From: Aotearoamyces nothofagi
Taxonomy: Eukaryota > Ascomycota > Leotiomycetes > Leotiales > Tympanidaceae
Direction: 5' to 3'
DNA: 64,000 nt
Assembly: GCA_015345905.1 (NCBI GenBank)
Contig: JADDTR010000007.1
Location: 310,001-374,000, forward strand
Made by a program: the position numbers and the translations under genes. The notes below the pieces were generated by a model. That model saw only the letters and a program-made list of their open reading frames with translations, searched no databases and was not told the DNA's origin. Of the stretch, positions 25,629-36,658 are shown one piece after another; position 1 is the first letter of the stretch; every line of letters starts with the position of its first letter.

Positions 25629-26258
25629 TTGCATTGTTTTATATCGCAGGCTTTGAAATATGTTCCTATCTATCGCTGTCTGGAGTGTGTGATTTTACGT
25701 GCCTGGTTCGAATCGAAAGTCTGGCTTCGCAGTGATCTTGAACTGAATTACCACGTGCGTGATGTTCTTGTTTTGGAATAGACTAGTACGTAGTTGGTCG
25801 AGTTGTAGAATTCAACAGAGATCATGAAGCCGCAGAGCAGATGTATGCATGCAAATCGTCGGCTGGGTTATATGCCGAATCAGCCGAGTTCTGTTCTGTG
25901 GCTGCGAGTTTCCTTTAATGGCTTATATAAATGTATGATACGATACACACGAGTGCAAGTTATAAAAAAGAAAGAATGAAAGGAAGAAAAAACCCAACTT
26001 CCCTAATTATATCTTACCTGTGCGTACATCGTACCAAGACCGTAAATACGAGACATCAGAATTCAAAAATATGCGATAAAATCGGGCTTCTATTAGTTTT
26101 CTATATATGCTCAAATTACGCGCCAGAATTTATACATCCAGAATCTCGTTAAAAAAAACCCAATTGACTTGACATGACGTGATCTCGGCTTGGTCTAGAA
26201 AAGAGAAGAAGAGAGGAAAGAAAAAAACTCCTCCTATTGATCCGGCAAAGAAACTCCT
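25629..26258. other. Convergent intergenic region
   Basis: This is the 3' flank shared by the permease and dihydroxyacetone kinase genes. It is AT-rich toward the right. A near-duplicate of the kinase stop-codon region lies at about 26228-26253. No gene is seen. Confidence 0.55.
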
Positions 26259-26279
26259 CTATTGATCCGCCAAAGCGCT
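26228..26279. repeat. Short direct duplication spanning the kinase stop codon
   Basis: Two copies of about 25 bp (AAACTCCT..CTATTGATCC..CAAAG) lie side by side. The right copy contains the end of the kinase gene; the left copy lies just beyond it and differs by a 2-base indel and one substitution. Confidence 0.8.
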
Positions 26280-28463
26280 CTCGATACCTCTCAGAATACA
26301 GACCACGCCCAGCGCGCCCGGGTCGGGTACGCCGCCTTCGATATCAAACGCCTCCTTGCCGACATAGCTGGCCCGGCCGAGCATGGCATTCAGCGTCCTC
26401 GTTCCCTCGGCGCCCAGGCTCGCGGCCTGCACGGCGGCGGAGAGGTCGAGATTCTGCTCGAAGGACTCGACGAAGGGGATCAGGGCGTCCATCAGGGTCT
26501 TGTGGCCCCTGCGGGCGGCCGTGTAGCGGCAGAGCTCGCGGAGCCCGCAGCTCAGGGCCTGCGCGAGGGTGGCCTTTGTGGAGAAGGGGCTCGGGGAGGC
26601 GTGCGGGTTGGGGGTGGAGGCGGGGCTGGGGAGGCAGAGGGCGTTGGAGAGGGCGTTGAAGAAGATGGCGTAGATGGCGCCCGAGGTGCCGCCCATGGAC
26701 TGCTCGACCGTCGTGGCGATCTGCTGGAAGATGGCGATTTGCGAGAGGGGGGATTTGGAGGATGTGGACTGCAGTTTTGCGAAGACGGCTATAGGGGGGC
26801 GGCGCTTGTTAGTTTGTGGGCTCGAGGAGGATGGGCTTGGGGGCTGGCTTTACCTCGCACGCCTCTTAGGAGGGTTTCGCCGCAGTCGCCGTCGCCGGCG
26901 ATGGTATCGTATCTGGTGATTAATGGTTCGTCCTTGGTTACGATCTCCAGAACCGATTTCGTTATTTTTTGGAGGAGTTGTGTATCTACGATAACTTCTG
27001 AAAATAGGTTAGCACGTTCTCCAGGTGTTAAGCATGAATACCGATTCTTATTCTTGGCCTTGCAGCTACAGCGGGGGGGGGTTTCAGTCACTTCTGGCTG
27101 TTCAAGAATGCTTACCTCGAGTAGAGTTCTCCTGGTGGAAATATTGGGGCTTCTCTGCGATGGGAAATTGCATCACCGAGCTGCGCTGATAGTCTGTTAC
27201 TTTGCTTCGGTTGGGCCATCCGGATGCTGTCGTCGGCGCATTTAACAGCTCTTCTAGCTGGCCTTCAAGGCCTAGAATGGTGACTGAAAAGCCTGGTGCG
27301 TCCAACGACGTGACGAATTCTCCGACTAGTGTCCGTCGTACATCGAATCCCATAGCGTCAACTTGACGTGATACTTCTTCAGCAATAACGCTCTGTTCCA
27401 AGATGCTCAATCCACCAAGATTATTGATCATCAACGCAATCTTTTGGTGGTTTGGTAGACGCGTCCGAGGTTTGAGTAGCTTTAACAGGTTCTCCACTGT
27501 TGTGGTTAGAGACGGAATTGCTTCTCTTCGAACTCCAGGCTCGTTGTGAATACCTTTGAAATGTTAGTAAGGAGCATGCTACGCGGGATGGACAACGCAC
27601 CCGTTCCATATTCCAGGTCAGCGAAAGGGATGTTTGATTCCTGGCCCTCCTTTCCAGGTACGCTACACCGATCTAGACTCACTCCAACGGTAATTAGTTT
27701 ATTGGCGGCCATTTGCGCTACTGCTGTGACTTCTTCCAGGGTAGCACTGCGTTCCAATGTCAGATCTTTTCATATATGAAAATTTGAGAAAATGGCCTAC
27801 CCTGTTTTGGCGAATGCACCAGCAATTTTATGCACCAGTACAATACCTGATAGAGCTCGACGGCCGACAAGGTCGTTTCCCTCCACCGACACATCATCTC
27901 CAACAAAGACTGCATTGACTTGGATACCATCTAATTTTGCTTTTTGAGCAGCAAGGCCAAAATTGAGCTTGTCGCCAGTATAATTCTTGACGATCATCAA
28001 TACGCTAGAAATGCACCGTCAGTCGATAACAAATAATGACATTTACAGGAGAGCTCACCCCTTTGGTGATGGCAGAACTTTAAGTCCAGCAAGTACTTGT
28101 ATGGATGAAGGGGATGCAAAGACTTCGCCCGCAACAAGAACATCGAGCATGCCATCTCCTAGGTATCCAGCGTGAGTGGGTTCATGTCCAGATCCACCAC
28201 CAGAGAGAAGCAGGACCTTTTCCTGTGCTTCTTGCCGGTAGACAACTATTGCAGCCGTCAACGATTGATCCTTCTATCTTATCGGTCTACCGGCCCTTAC
28301 CCTTGTGCGATGGAATCAGTCCCAAAGACGGGTCTTGCCTCAGCAGACTCTCCAAGCAGCGACCAACTGGGTCCTCGACACCGTTGATAAAATGCTTGCC
28401 TGCGAGAGCATTAGCATGCTATATACCAAATCCAAGCCACAGGCGGCGCTTACCTCGAGCCAT
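26259..28463 (-). CDS. Dihydroxyacetone kinase (glycerone kinase, ATP-dependent)
   Basis: Eight exons: 28463-28454, 28399-28301, 28245-28059, 28004-27801, 27746-27601, 27553-27116, 26997-26854 and 26788-26259; 585 aa, the normal length for two-domain DAKs. It phosphorylates dihydroxyacetone to DHAP in the cytosol (EC 2.7.1.29). The DhaK-like domain has [12 protein letters not shown] at the start, [17 protein letters not shown] (substrate loop), [19 protein letters not shown], and GTGIHNEPG, whose His forms the covalent hemiaminal with substrate. The DhaL-like domain has [16 protein letters not shown] (Mg-ATP Asp residues), [13 protein letters not shown] and [10 protein letters not shown]. The first exon is just 10 nt (M-A-R plus one base). 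It starts 565 bp from the divergently transcribed dihydroxyacetone synthase, whose product is its substrate, so co-regulation is very likely. Confidence 0.95.
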
Positions 28464-29028
28464 TGCGATGCCAAATAAATCTCCAGGATGGCAGAATATA
28501 TCGATATGACTTGAGAAAATGCTGAACTAGAAGTTATCAACAAGGCAGTGAGGTATATAATATGGCGGCCTGCACTCTCACGTGCTCGATGGCAGCGATT
28601 CGAAAGGCTGCCTGCAGAACAAGGCTGCGGCTCGAATTGCCCAATGGGGAAGGGAGCAATCTCGATAAAAATAGATAGGCGGGGTGGCGGGAAAACTTCG
28701 CCAGCACTCCGGGCCCCGCGCGCGGGCGCGCTTGCAACATCCCCTTTCGGCGGCCCCTCGTCTCCAGTCTCGTGACCGGCAAACGTCTCTCCACATGTCG
28801 CTCCACGTGCCGCTGTACGTGCCAAAGGAGCAGTTCCAAGCGCTTTTGCCGGAACCAGGCATCCCGGCCCTTTTTCCATCGACAATCGCTCCCGCCCAGC
28901 GGAGAGTCGAGCATGCGATGCACATTGCAGTCAGTAAGCGCTACGTAAGGGGAACTCATCATGGAGATATTAAAATGCACCTTCACCTCTGATTTTCTTT
29001 TCCAACACCCAAACTCTATACTACAAAC
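28464..29028. promoter_or_regulatory. Shared divergent promoter of dihydroxyacetone kinase and synthase
   Basis: 565 bp separate the two start codons. A perfect 12-bp palindrome CCCGCGCGCGGG at 28715-28726 contains CCG-N4-CGG, the everted-repeat form recognised by Leu3-type zinc-cluster proteins. Pyrimidine-rich sequence precedes the synthase ATG. The assignment as an operator is inferred. Confidence 0.6.
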
Positions 29029-31438
29029 ATGGCGCCCGCAGCTACATTTGATTTGCTATCGACGAAGAAAGGGCAAGAGGCCCTAGTGAAGCTGGTTCAT
29101 GATGGAGCTGAGACTCACGATGTTGTGCTTCGGACATTCAGATGTCTGATCGCAGACCTGTGCGAGCAGTTCAAGGGAGGACACCCAGGGTACGTGATTC
29201 GGAGCGCTAGATCACCGAAACCGTTGCTGACGAAGTAATACAGGAGTGCGATGGGAATGGCAGCAATTGGAGTTGCTCTATGGAAATACACCATGAGATA
29301 CTCTCCTGAGAATCCTTCATTTTTCAACCGCGACAGATTTATTCTGTCAAACGGTAGGCCCTCTCTGCTCTGCTCGTTATATAACTGTGCTAATGAAAAT
29401 AGGACATACATGTCTTTTCCAATACTCCTTCCTACATCTCACTGGATACAAGAACATGACCTTTGACCAACTCCGCTCATACCATTCGGCACGAAGAGAT
29501 TCCATCTGCCCAGGACATCCTGAGATCGAACATGAAGGTATTGAAGTTACCACTGGCCCCTTGGGTCAAGGTGTAGCAAATGCAGTTGGTCTAGCCATGG
29601 CAACAAAGCATCTGGCTGCGACGTACAACAAGCCAGATTTCCCAGTCGTGAACAACATGACCTGGTGTATGGTTGGTGATGCCTGTCTTCAAGAAGGTGT
29701 CTCCTTGGAAGCCATCTCTTTGGCCGGCCACTGGAAACTCAACAACCTAGTCATCATCTACGATAACAACCAGATTACATGTGATGGATCGGTTGATATG
29801 ACCAACACCGAAGACGTCAACGGTAAGATGCGCGCCGCAGGATGGGCAGTTATCGATGTCGAAGATGGAAATTACGATGTCGAGAAGATCGTCAAGGCTC
29901 TTATTGCCGCTAAGAACAGCGAAGACAAGCCTACATTCATCAACGTCCGCACCATTATTGGTATCGGTAGCAAGGCTGCTGGAGATGCCAAAGCCCACGG
30001 AGCCTCTTTCGGTGCCGACGATGTTGCCAACATCAAGGCGAAGTTTGGCCTTGACCCTAAGCAGTTTTACGTAGTCGGAGATCAAGTCTACGACTTCTTC
30101 CGTACAGCCAAAGCTCGTGGTCGCGAGATTGAAGCGGACTGGAACAAGACAGTTGCGGGATATGCGAAGGCATACCCTGAACTCTACGCCGAATTCGCAC
30201 TCAGAGTGAAGGGCCAGATGACCGATGACTGGGAAAAGTATATCCCGGCCAAGAAGGATCTTCCTACCGAACCTACGGCATCCAGGAAATCGTCTGGAAT
30301 CATCTGCAACCCTATTGCAGAGCACCTGAAGAACTTCATGGTCGGTACAGCTGATCTATCACCTTCTGTCAACATGATCTTCAAAGGCAAGGTTGATTTC
30401 CAAAACGTAAGTACTGAACAATCTTGAATCTGTAAATCTGTACTAACAAGCTATAGCCTAATTTGAAAACATCTTGTGGTATCAACGGTAACTATGGTGG
30501 TCGTTATATCCATTATGGTATCCGTGAACACGCTATGGCATCTATTTCCAATGGTCTCGCAGCTTTCAACCATGGAACTATCCTCCCAATAACGTCCAGC
30601 TTCTTCATGTTCTATATTGTAAGTCTTTATTTTATATTCTTCCATCCTACCTCAATCTACCCGTCCGTATTTCCGGTCTAACATCTCCGTCCAGTACGCC
30701 GCACCTGGTGTCCGCATGGGAGCCCTCCAAGGCCTCCAAGCTATCCATATCGGTACTCACGACAGCATCGGTACTGGTGAAGATGGACCTACCCATCAAC
30801 CCGTCGCCTTAACCTCGCTCTACCGCGCTATGCCCAACCTCCTCTACATCCGACCCTGCGACACGGAAGAAACTGCCGGAGCTTACATCGCAGCTCTCCG
30901 TGCCACAAGGACCCCAAGTATCATCTCGCTCTCGCGCCAGAACCTCATCCAATACCCAGCCCACTCATGCCGACAAGGCGTCCAGAAGGGAGCTTACGTG
31001 TTCATCGAGCGCGAAAATGCCGATGTCACCCTCATCGGTGTCGGCGCCGAGATGGTCTTCGCAGTCGACACTGCCGCTCTTCTCGAATCGAAATACGGCA
31101 TCAAGGCCCGCGTTGTCTCCTTCCCCTGCCAGCGTCTCTTCGAGGCACAGCCAGTCGAGTACAAGAGAAAGGTGTTGCAGTACAGAAGCAACGCGCCCAG
31201 AGTGGTCATCGAGGCATACTCGCCACTGGGATGGGAGCGTTACGCAGAGGCCGGAGTCAGCATGCACAGCTTCGGCTACTCGCTTCCTGGCCCAGACGCG
31301 TACAAGTACTTCGGGTTCGAGGCGGCCGTCATTGCGCCAAAGGTTGCCAAGCTGGTCGAGGACGTTCGCAGCAATGGAATTGAGAGCTTGAGAGGGGAGT
31401 TTAGGGATCTGAATCTTGGGGCCGGAAAGCAGCATTAG
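29029..31438 (+). CDS. Dihydroxyacetone synthase-type transketolase (formaldehyde transketolase)
   Basis: Exons 29029-29189, 29244-29353, 29403-30406, 30457-30618 and 30695-31438; 726 aa. The enzyme transfers a two-carbon unit from xylulose 5-phosphate to formaldehyde, giving dihydroxyacetone plus glyceraldehyde 3-phosphate (EC 2.2.1.3), with ThDP and Mg2+. ThDP-domain signatures are KGGHPGSAMGMAAIG, TTGPLGQGVANAVGLAMA and VGDACLQEGVSLEAISLAGH followed by YDNNQITCDGSVDMTNTED. The GDACLQEG and CDGSV wording follows DAS rather than housekeeping transketolase (GDGCLQEG, DGSTSI). The pyrimidine domain has YIHYGIREHAMASI and GTGEDGPTHQPVALTSLY. It ends GAGKQH, so I see no peroxisomal SKL-type signal, unlike the yeast methanol enzyme. 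The head-to-head dihydroxyacetone kinase strongly supports DAS over ordinary transketolase. The formaldehyde source in this fungus is unknown. Confidence 0.93.
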
Positions 31439-34171
31439 AAAATGATTTTGGTCAGAAAGTTTTAAATAGATAGGTAAAATTTAATATAATAAATATTTTA
31501 TAAATTGCTTGAGATGATATTCTTTAATGAAGCCTCTTGTGTGAAACGATGCGTGGATGTTTCTGATGGAACGTGAACCAACAGCCTCGGTCAAAATTGC
31601 TAAACTAAATCGAACTGGAAGAAATCATGAATCGAATCAACTGACGTCGATTATTTCCGCCAACCGTAAAGCTTATTCAATCCCCAGCTCCTGCGTACAG
31701 CGTCCCAGCATCCTCCGACCAAAGATCTCATCTGAATCTTTCTATGGTTATGCGCAAGTACGTCTCGTAGATTTGGTTGGCGGATCAAAAGGGGGAACGA
31801 GGAGGAAGATGGAGAGAGGGGGCTGTTATTTCCGCGCCGGGGCTCGCATGGCTGGCATTGGAGAGGAGAGGATGCAGGTTATAAAGGAAAGGAAAGCCTG
31901 TGTCTGTTGTCCTTGGAGGTACGGGATGGGATTGGTGTGAGATTCGTGAGAGGGAGAGGAGGTGAGGGTGGCGGCTCTGAGATGGGAAGTCGGATCGGAG
32001 TCGCGATGTTCTTGACGTGCAGATGGGAAGTCGGAGTCGGAGCCGGCAGAGTAGAGCCAGCAGCAGATTAGAATTGTCGGAAAAGGGCTCTCAAATCATC
32101 GAGTTAGCATCCCGACATGGTTGCGATTTATTGGTTTTAGAGGAGATGTACTGTGCCTTTTATTGAACCTGGCGTTTGCAGCTGCTAACTTCCTGTGGTT
32201 GTTAAATAAACTATCATGAGACGTAGTGCGCAACATGATAATGGCTTCTCAACTCTATAAATCATGAACTAACTTGGGACACTCCCTGATTGACATTCCC
32301 TGATCTGGTAATAATCTGCTGAATGTTTTGGAGGATGAAAGTTGAACTTGTCAAATATGCGGTGAGGCTGTAATGCCATGCCAAGTCGTTATTCGCGATA
32401 TGGAGAGTAGAGAAGGCCGGGCTGTAGAATTGTGCAATCGCGATGCCTGTGTGGCAGAGGTTGGACTTTCGGAAGCATTCGAGGTAGGAGGTGGTTTATC
32501 TCTTGACTTCAGCTAGAGTGAGGGCGATATAAGTCATGCGTGCTCGATGGCAGTGGGCGAAGTACTCAGGTTGCGCTGGGAGCTGTAGCTTGACTTCACA
32601 TGGTCACGACCTGTGATATAAGCCACCTGAGTGGCTAGTAGGTGTTAGCCATGGGTGATGAAGAGAGAGTAGGAAGATATCATACTTCACCAACTTATGT
32701 TAAAGAGATTGTAATAAGAGCGCCTGTTTCAAAGCCAATGGACTGTGTTGGCCCTGGATTCTATGTTGTAGATAGAAGCACTTGCTTGACGACTCCCATA
32801 CCGAGTGCGCCTACGCAAGAGCTGAAGAGCATTGGTATTCAATGCTTGCATTGTAATTCATAGAGAAGAGAGACTTACGAAGCAACAGGAGCACCACTAA
32901 AGACACACTGCCAAGCAAGATATGAAATATAGCTACCTTTATAGAACTGGCCAAGATCCTATAAGCTGCATCAGAAGGGACCAAAGCACCACGGCTGCCA
33001 GTGGCTGCTAGAGAGATATTTATATTACCTGTCCGGACCGAGGTATGAGAATACCGAGCCGTCTTGATGATGCCAGGATGAAAACAAAGGCGAGGCTGAG
33101 CAGAGATATATATATAAGGCTAGACGGCACCACCGCTAATGACAGAATCGGGCATGAACGCCAAGAGCAAGGAATGAGGGCTCAAGGATCATAGATATAC
33201 TAAAAGCGGGATCCGAGACCCAGGAGCTGGGAATCTAGGGGTTATAAGGGCGGCCGCGCATATATAGGCTGTTGTGTCCCTCCTCCACGGGCCCCGTCCA
33301 TGGAGTTTCGACACAGCTCCCACCCAATGGAGCCAGGCAAAGGTCGCCATGGCGCCCCGACCCTTGGCATCCCGCCCCGGTGCTTGGGCCCCGCCCCACT
33401 CCACCCCGCCCCCGGGCGAGGGAGGGAGGCTAATCCAATCGTCCACCCCGTGGGGTGGGGTGATGCCAGGATGGGACGAGGGCCTCGGCTGCGAACATGC
33501 GACCGGACTGGACGACGGGGTCCCTCGGTGCGCCGGACCCTGGCGTCGAGTCAGGTGCTCCGTCAGGTGCTGCGTCACCTCACCGCGTGACATCTACTGG
33601 CCGTGCTTGCTGTGTCTGCCTTGCACGTGGCCCAGCTGCACGGCCGGGACAATAGCCTCCGCATCCGCCGCTCTCCATGTTTTCGACCCCGACGGTTCGT
33701 GCGCGTGCGTGCAGGGCGCTGGCGCTGGCCAGGGGCGGTTCGGGGCAGCCGGCCCCCGGGGCACCGCACGGCCGGACTCCTCGGTTGATTACCGGGCGGT
33801 CGGTCGATTGGCGGGCGGCCGGTTGATCGTCGGGGCTTGCGCGCGGCGGCTGCGAGTGCCTCGTCGGGCCAGATGCGTGCTTGGAGTTGCCCCATCGGGC
33901 CCGGCAGCGCTTCTCCACAGAACGTTAGGTCCTGAGGCAGCGATAACCGCCGTAGCCTTGCCGTCTCTCCCAACCCAACCCCACCTCACCTGACGTGTCG
34001 GCGCCTGAGGCCCACAGCCGCGGCCGCGAGCCTCTCGATCACGTCTGCAGGGCTGCGCCTGAGTCGAGCACCGACGGCTGGCAAGGCCGCTGCTCGCTCT
34101 ATAATCGTAGCATCTCTCCTTTCGGCTTCCTTGCTCTTGTCCCTCAACCATCCTCTTCTCCAGCAAACATC
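31439..34171. other. Long gene-free interval
   Basis: 2.7 kb with no gene I can support. The left part holds a direct repeat of about 17 bp (GATGGGAAGTCGGA, near 31981-31994 and 32022-32035). The middle (about 32860-33060) has a minus-strand stretch with hydrophobic coding character and GT/AG sites, but no recognisable family. The right part (about 33240-34080) is markedly GC-rich and leads into the DUF1593 gene. Confidence 0.5.
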
Positions 34172-35635
34172 ATGGCGTCGAATTTCAAGAGCCTCGCGGC
34201 TTACGACACAAAACCGCACGTCGCTGTGCTCACAGACATCTGCAATGAGCCGGACGATGCAGAATCACTTACCCGCTTCCTTCTCTACGCCAATGAATTC
34301 CAGATCGAAGCACTGGTCGCTACAACATCCTTCTGGCAGCCCAGCGCCGCCCACAAAGAGCAGATCCACCAGATCGTTGATGCTTATGCTTCTGTTGAGA
34401 GCAGTCTCAACGCTCACGTGCCGCCAACTCGCCAATACCCAACTGCTGATTCCATAAGGGCAGTTGTCCGCCAGGGTCTGAACGGATATGGCATGGCAGC
34501 AGCCCGCGGTCCTTTAAACGAAGGTGCCGAACTCCTTATCAAGGCAGTTGATGCCCTTCCAGCCAGCGACCACATCTGGGTCCTCCTCTGGGGCGGCGCC
34601 AACGTGCTCGCCCAAGCACTCCTTCACGTCTCCACACGCTCAAAAACCGAAATCGCCCTCTTCGCCTCCAAACTCCGCGTCTATGCCATCAGCGACCAAG
34701 ACGACGCCGGTCCCTGGATCCGTCTGAATTTCCCAAAGATATTCTACATCGCCTCTGTGCACAGCTGGAATAACTACGGTCTGGCCGCCTGGACTGGCAT
34801 CGCTGGTGAATCATATTACCATTTCAATCCTGGCGGACCAGATTCTTCTCTCGTGACGAAAGAATGGATCAAGAAATACATCCAGGTTGGCCCGTACGGC
34901 AGCGTCGCGTACCCGGATCCCGTTTTCATCCCAGAGGGCGATACTCCTACGTACCTCTCGCTAATCCAGAATGGCCTCACAGACCCTGAACATCCCGAGT
35001 GGGGTGGCTGGGGCGGTCGGTACGGACTCACCGACCTCACAGGCACTGATGGAAGTAGGCATTATAGCGATGCCGCTGATACGGTAGAAGGCCTAGATGG
35101 CCGTCTTCATACTGGCTCCCATGCGACAATCTGGCGCTGGCGCGACGCTTTCCAAGCGGATTTCGCAGCGCGCATCCAATGGACACTCTCCTCCTCCTTC
35201 AAATCCGCAAACCACGCCCCAATCGCAATCGTCAACAACGATTCCAGCCTCACAGCCATCAACATCAACGCCACCTACGGCGAAACCGTCCACCTCGACG
35301 CCTCGCAGAGCTGGGACCCGGACCACGGCCAGACGGAGAAGCTCAAGTTCAAATGGATCCGCTACGGCGAACCCAGCGCCACCCAGTGGAACGTCGGCTT
35401 CGAAGTGCCCGTGTTGGTGCCCGTGGACGAGTCGGCCAGCGGCGCCAGGAAATTCGAGAAGATAGCCGTCACGGTCCCCGGAAAGGAGGAGGGCATGCAG
35501 AACCCTTTGGACCCCGGGCAGGTCAGGCCGTGGGGCCCCAAGACATATCACTTCGTGCTGGAAGTCACCGACGATGCAGAGTTCCCAATGCGGAGCTATC
35601 GTCGCGTCTTGATCCACGTTGCAGATAAGGCGTAG
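34172..35635 (+). CDS. DUF1593-type protein (nucleoside-hydrolase-like N domain, PKD-like C domain)
   Basis: Single exon, 487 aa. The N-terminal half resembles the DUF1593 fold related to nucleoside hydrolases: HVAVLTDICNEPDDAESLTRFLLYAN (acidic cluster where nucleoside hydrolases bind Ca2+), IWVLLWGGANVLAQAL, LRVYAISDQDDAGPWIR, and WTGIAGESYYHF. The C-terminal part (from about residue 350) contains LDASQSWDPDHGQTEKLKFKW and reads like the beta-sandwich PKD-like domain that usually follows. I see no clear signal peptide after the chosen ATG, which I preferred because MASNFKSL follows AACATC-ATG and homology begins there. The frame is open 59 codons upstream through GC-rich DNA. The biochemical substrate is not established; a role on plant polysaccharide or nucleoside-like glycosides is only a suggestion. 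Next to it lies a broken sugar transporter. Confidence 0.82.
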   Translation: MASNFKSLAAYDTKPHVAVLTDICNEPDDAESLTRFLLYANEFQIEALVATTSFWQPSAAHKEQIHQIVDAYASVESSLNAHVPPTRQYPTADSIRAVVRQGLNGYGMAAARGPLNEGAELLIKAVDALPASDHIWVLLWGGANVLAQALLHVSTRSKTEIALFASKLRVYAISDQDDAGPWIRLNFPKIFYIASVHSWNNYGLAAWTGIAGESYYHFNPGGPDSSLVTKEWIKKYIQVGPYGSVAYPDPVFIPEGDTPTYLSLIQNGLTDPEHPEWGGWGGRYGLTDLTGTDGSRHYSDAADTVEGLDGRLHTGSHATIWRWRDAFQADFAARIQWTLSSSFKSANHAPIAIVNNDSSLTAININATYGETVHLDASQSWDPDHGQTEKLKFKWIRYGEPSATQWNVGFEVPVLVPVDESASGARKFEKIAVTVPGKEEGMQNPLDPGQVRPWGPKTYHFVLEVTDDAEFPMRSYRRVLIHVADKA

Positions 35636-35821
35636 ATGGGATTTAGGGGGGGAGGAGGGGGGGGATATTCGTAGAATCTACTTAAAGATCATAGAGGAAT
35701 TTCATCTTGTACTGTATTTTCAATACCGAGACTCGTACTGTCTTCTCGCATGTCGTGTTTCTCTTGTCGTGTTTTCCATGCCGCGCACCTATCCCATCAC
35801 CCAGCCATGACCCCTGTGACG

Positions 35822-36195
35822 ATAGGCTAAAGAAGCCTTTAATGAAAATAGATGTGGTATTGAGACCCGTGGTTGTAGCGTTCAGGCTGAAGCAGTCGGT
35901 GTACGAGGGCAAGATATTGAGCCCGTTCATCATGGAGCCGTTATATCCACTGGTCTACGAGGGTCAGTAGGGTGGAGCTGGGGAGGGCAGGAAAATAATA
36001 CTCACAAAGGATTGAATCATGGCGCAGAGAAGAAGTAGAATGGAGAGTATAATTGTGGACTCTGGTGCCCATGCTGGCATCCGCATCCCCGTCGGCGATT
36101 TCTTAAGCATCTTGATAGCCTCTTCCGCGTAGGAAATATGAGAAGTTAGCCAAGCTTTTGGCGCTAATATACCCCGATCTTGGCACCAAAGTAAA
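35822..36195 (-). pseudogene. Truncated MFS sugar transporter (N-terminal fragment)
   Basis: On the minus strand, about 90 codons match the start of fungal sugar-porter-type MFS proteins: SYAEEAIKMLKKSPTG, MRMPAWAPESTIIL (first membrane segment), then, after a probable intron (about 36011-35955), SGYNGSMMNGLNILPSYTD and LNATTTGLNTTSIFI. Family members continue for another 400 residues with GR(R/K)-type loops and ten more membrane segments. Here the similarity fades near 35830 and nothing further follows before the DUF1593 gene. No good ATG is visible at the left edge of the match, so the 5' end is also uncertain. I read this as the relic of a deleted hexose/lactose-permease-like gene. Edges are approximate. 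Confidence 0.7.
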
Positions 36196-36658
36196 TACTA
36201 CTTCAGACGAGCAGCGGCGGCGAGTTGAAGTATATCATATAAATCTCAACCTCATGACTCCGATGCAACGTTGGATGCCGTGTTTTCCTACCTGCAGTAT
36301 CTATCTATCCATGAGCTGATAACGAGCTGCAGTGAGAGATTGCGATGTCTATTCGACAGCTGATCGGATCTAGAAGCGTATCCAGATCCGCCGATGATAA
36401 GGAATCGTCGTTTGGAAATATTCCGCATAGGAATCTTAGTGCGAGTGTCCTTGCGGTTACAATATGAGTATCTGCAAGGTTGATGCAGATATACGAACGC
36501 CGTTGACGGTATAATCCCAGTGTCTGCATGAACCGATTCCCGCGTGGCTCGCGGCAGTTTTCAAGCACTCCTACCCCTCTTTACTTGTACTTTCTAGTAA
36601 AATCGGACTTGAGAAGTAGGCACTTGCAAAAGTCCCTCGCAAAGCTCCAGTCCCCGTG
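36196..36658. other. Promoter region of the MlrC gene
   Basis: It contains an 87-codon minus-strand ORF (36305-36568) with a plausible amino-acid composition but no family I can name; I did not call it. Nothing else is seen. Confidence 0.45.

Noticed and set aside
25700-25730. GGTTCGAATC resembling a tRNA T-arm
   Set aside because: Flanking bases cannot form the T stem, and no acceptor or anticodon stem is present.
36305-36568. 87-codon minus-strand frame with natural-looking composition
   Set aside because: I cannot name a family and see no splice partners. Kept only as a note in the intergenic entry.
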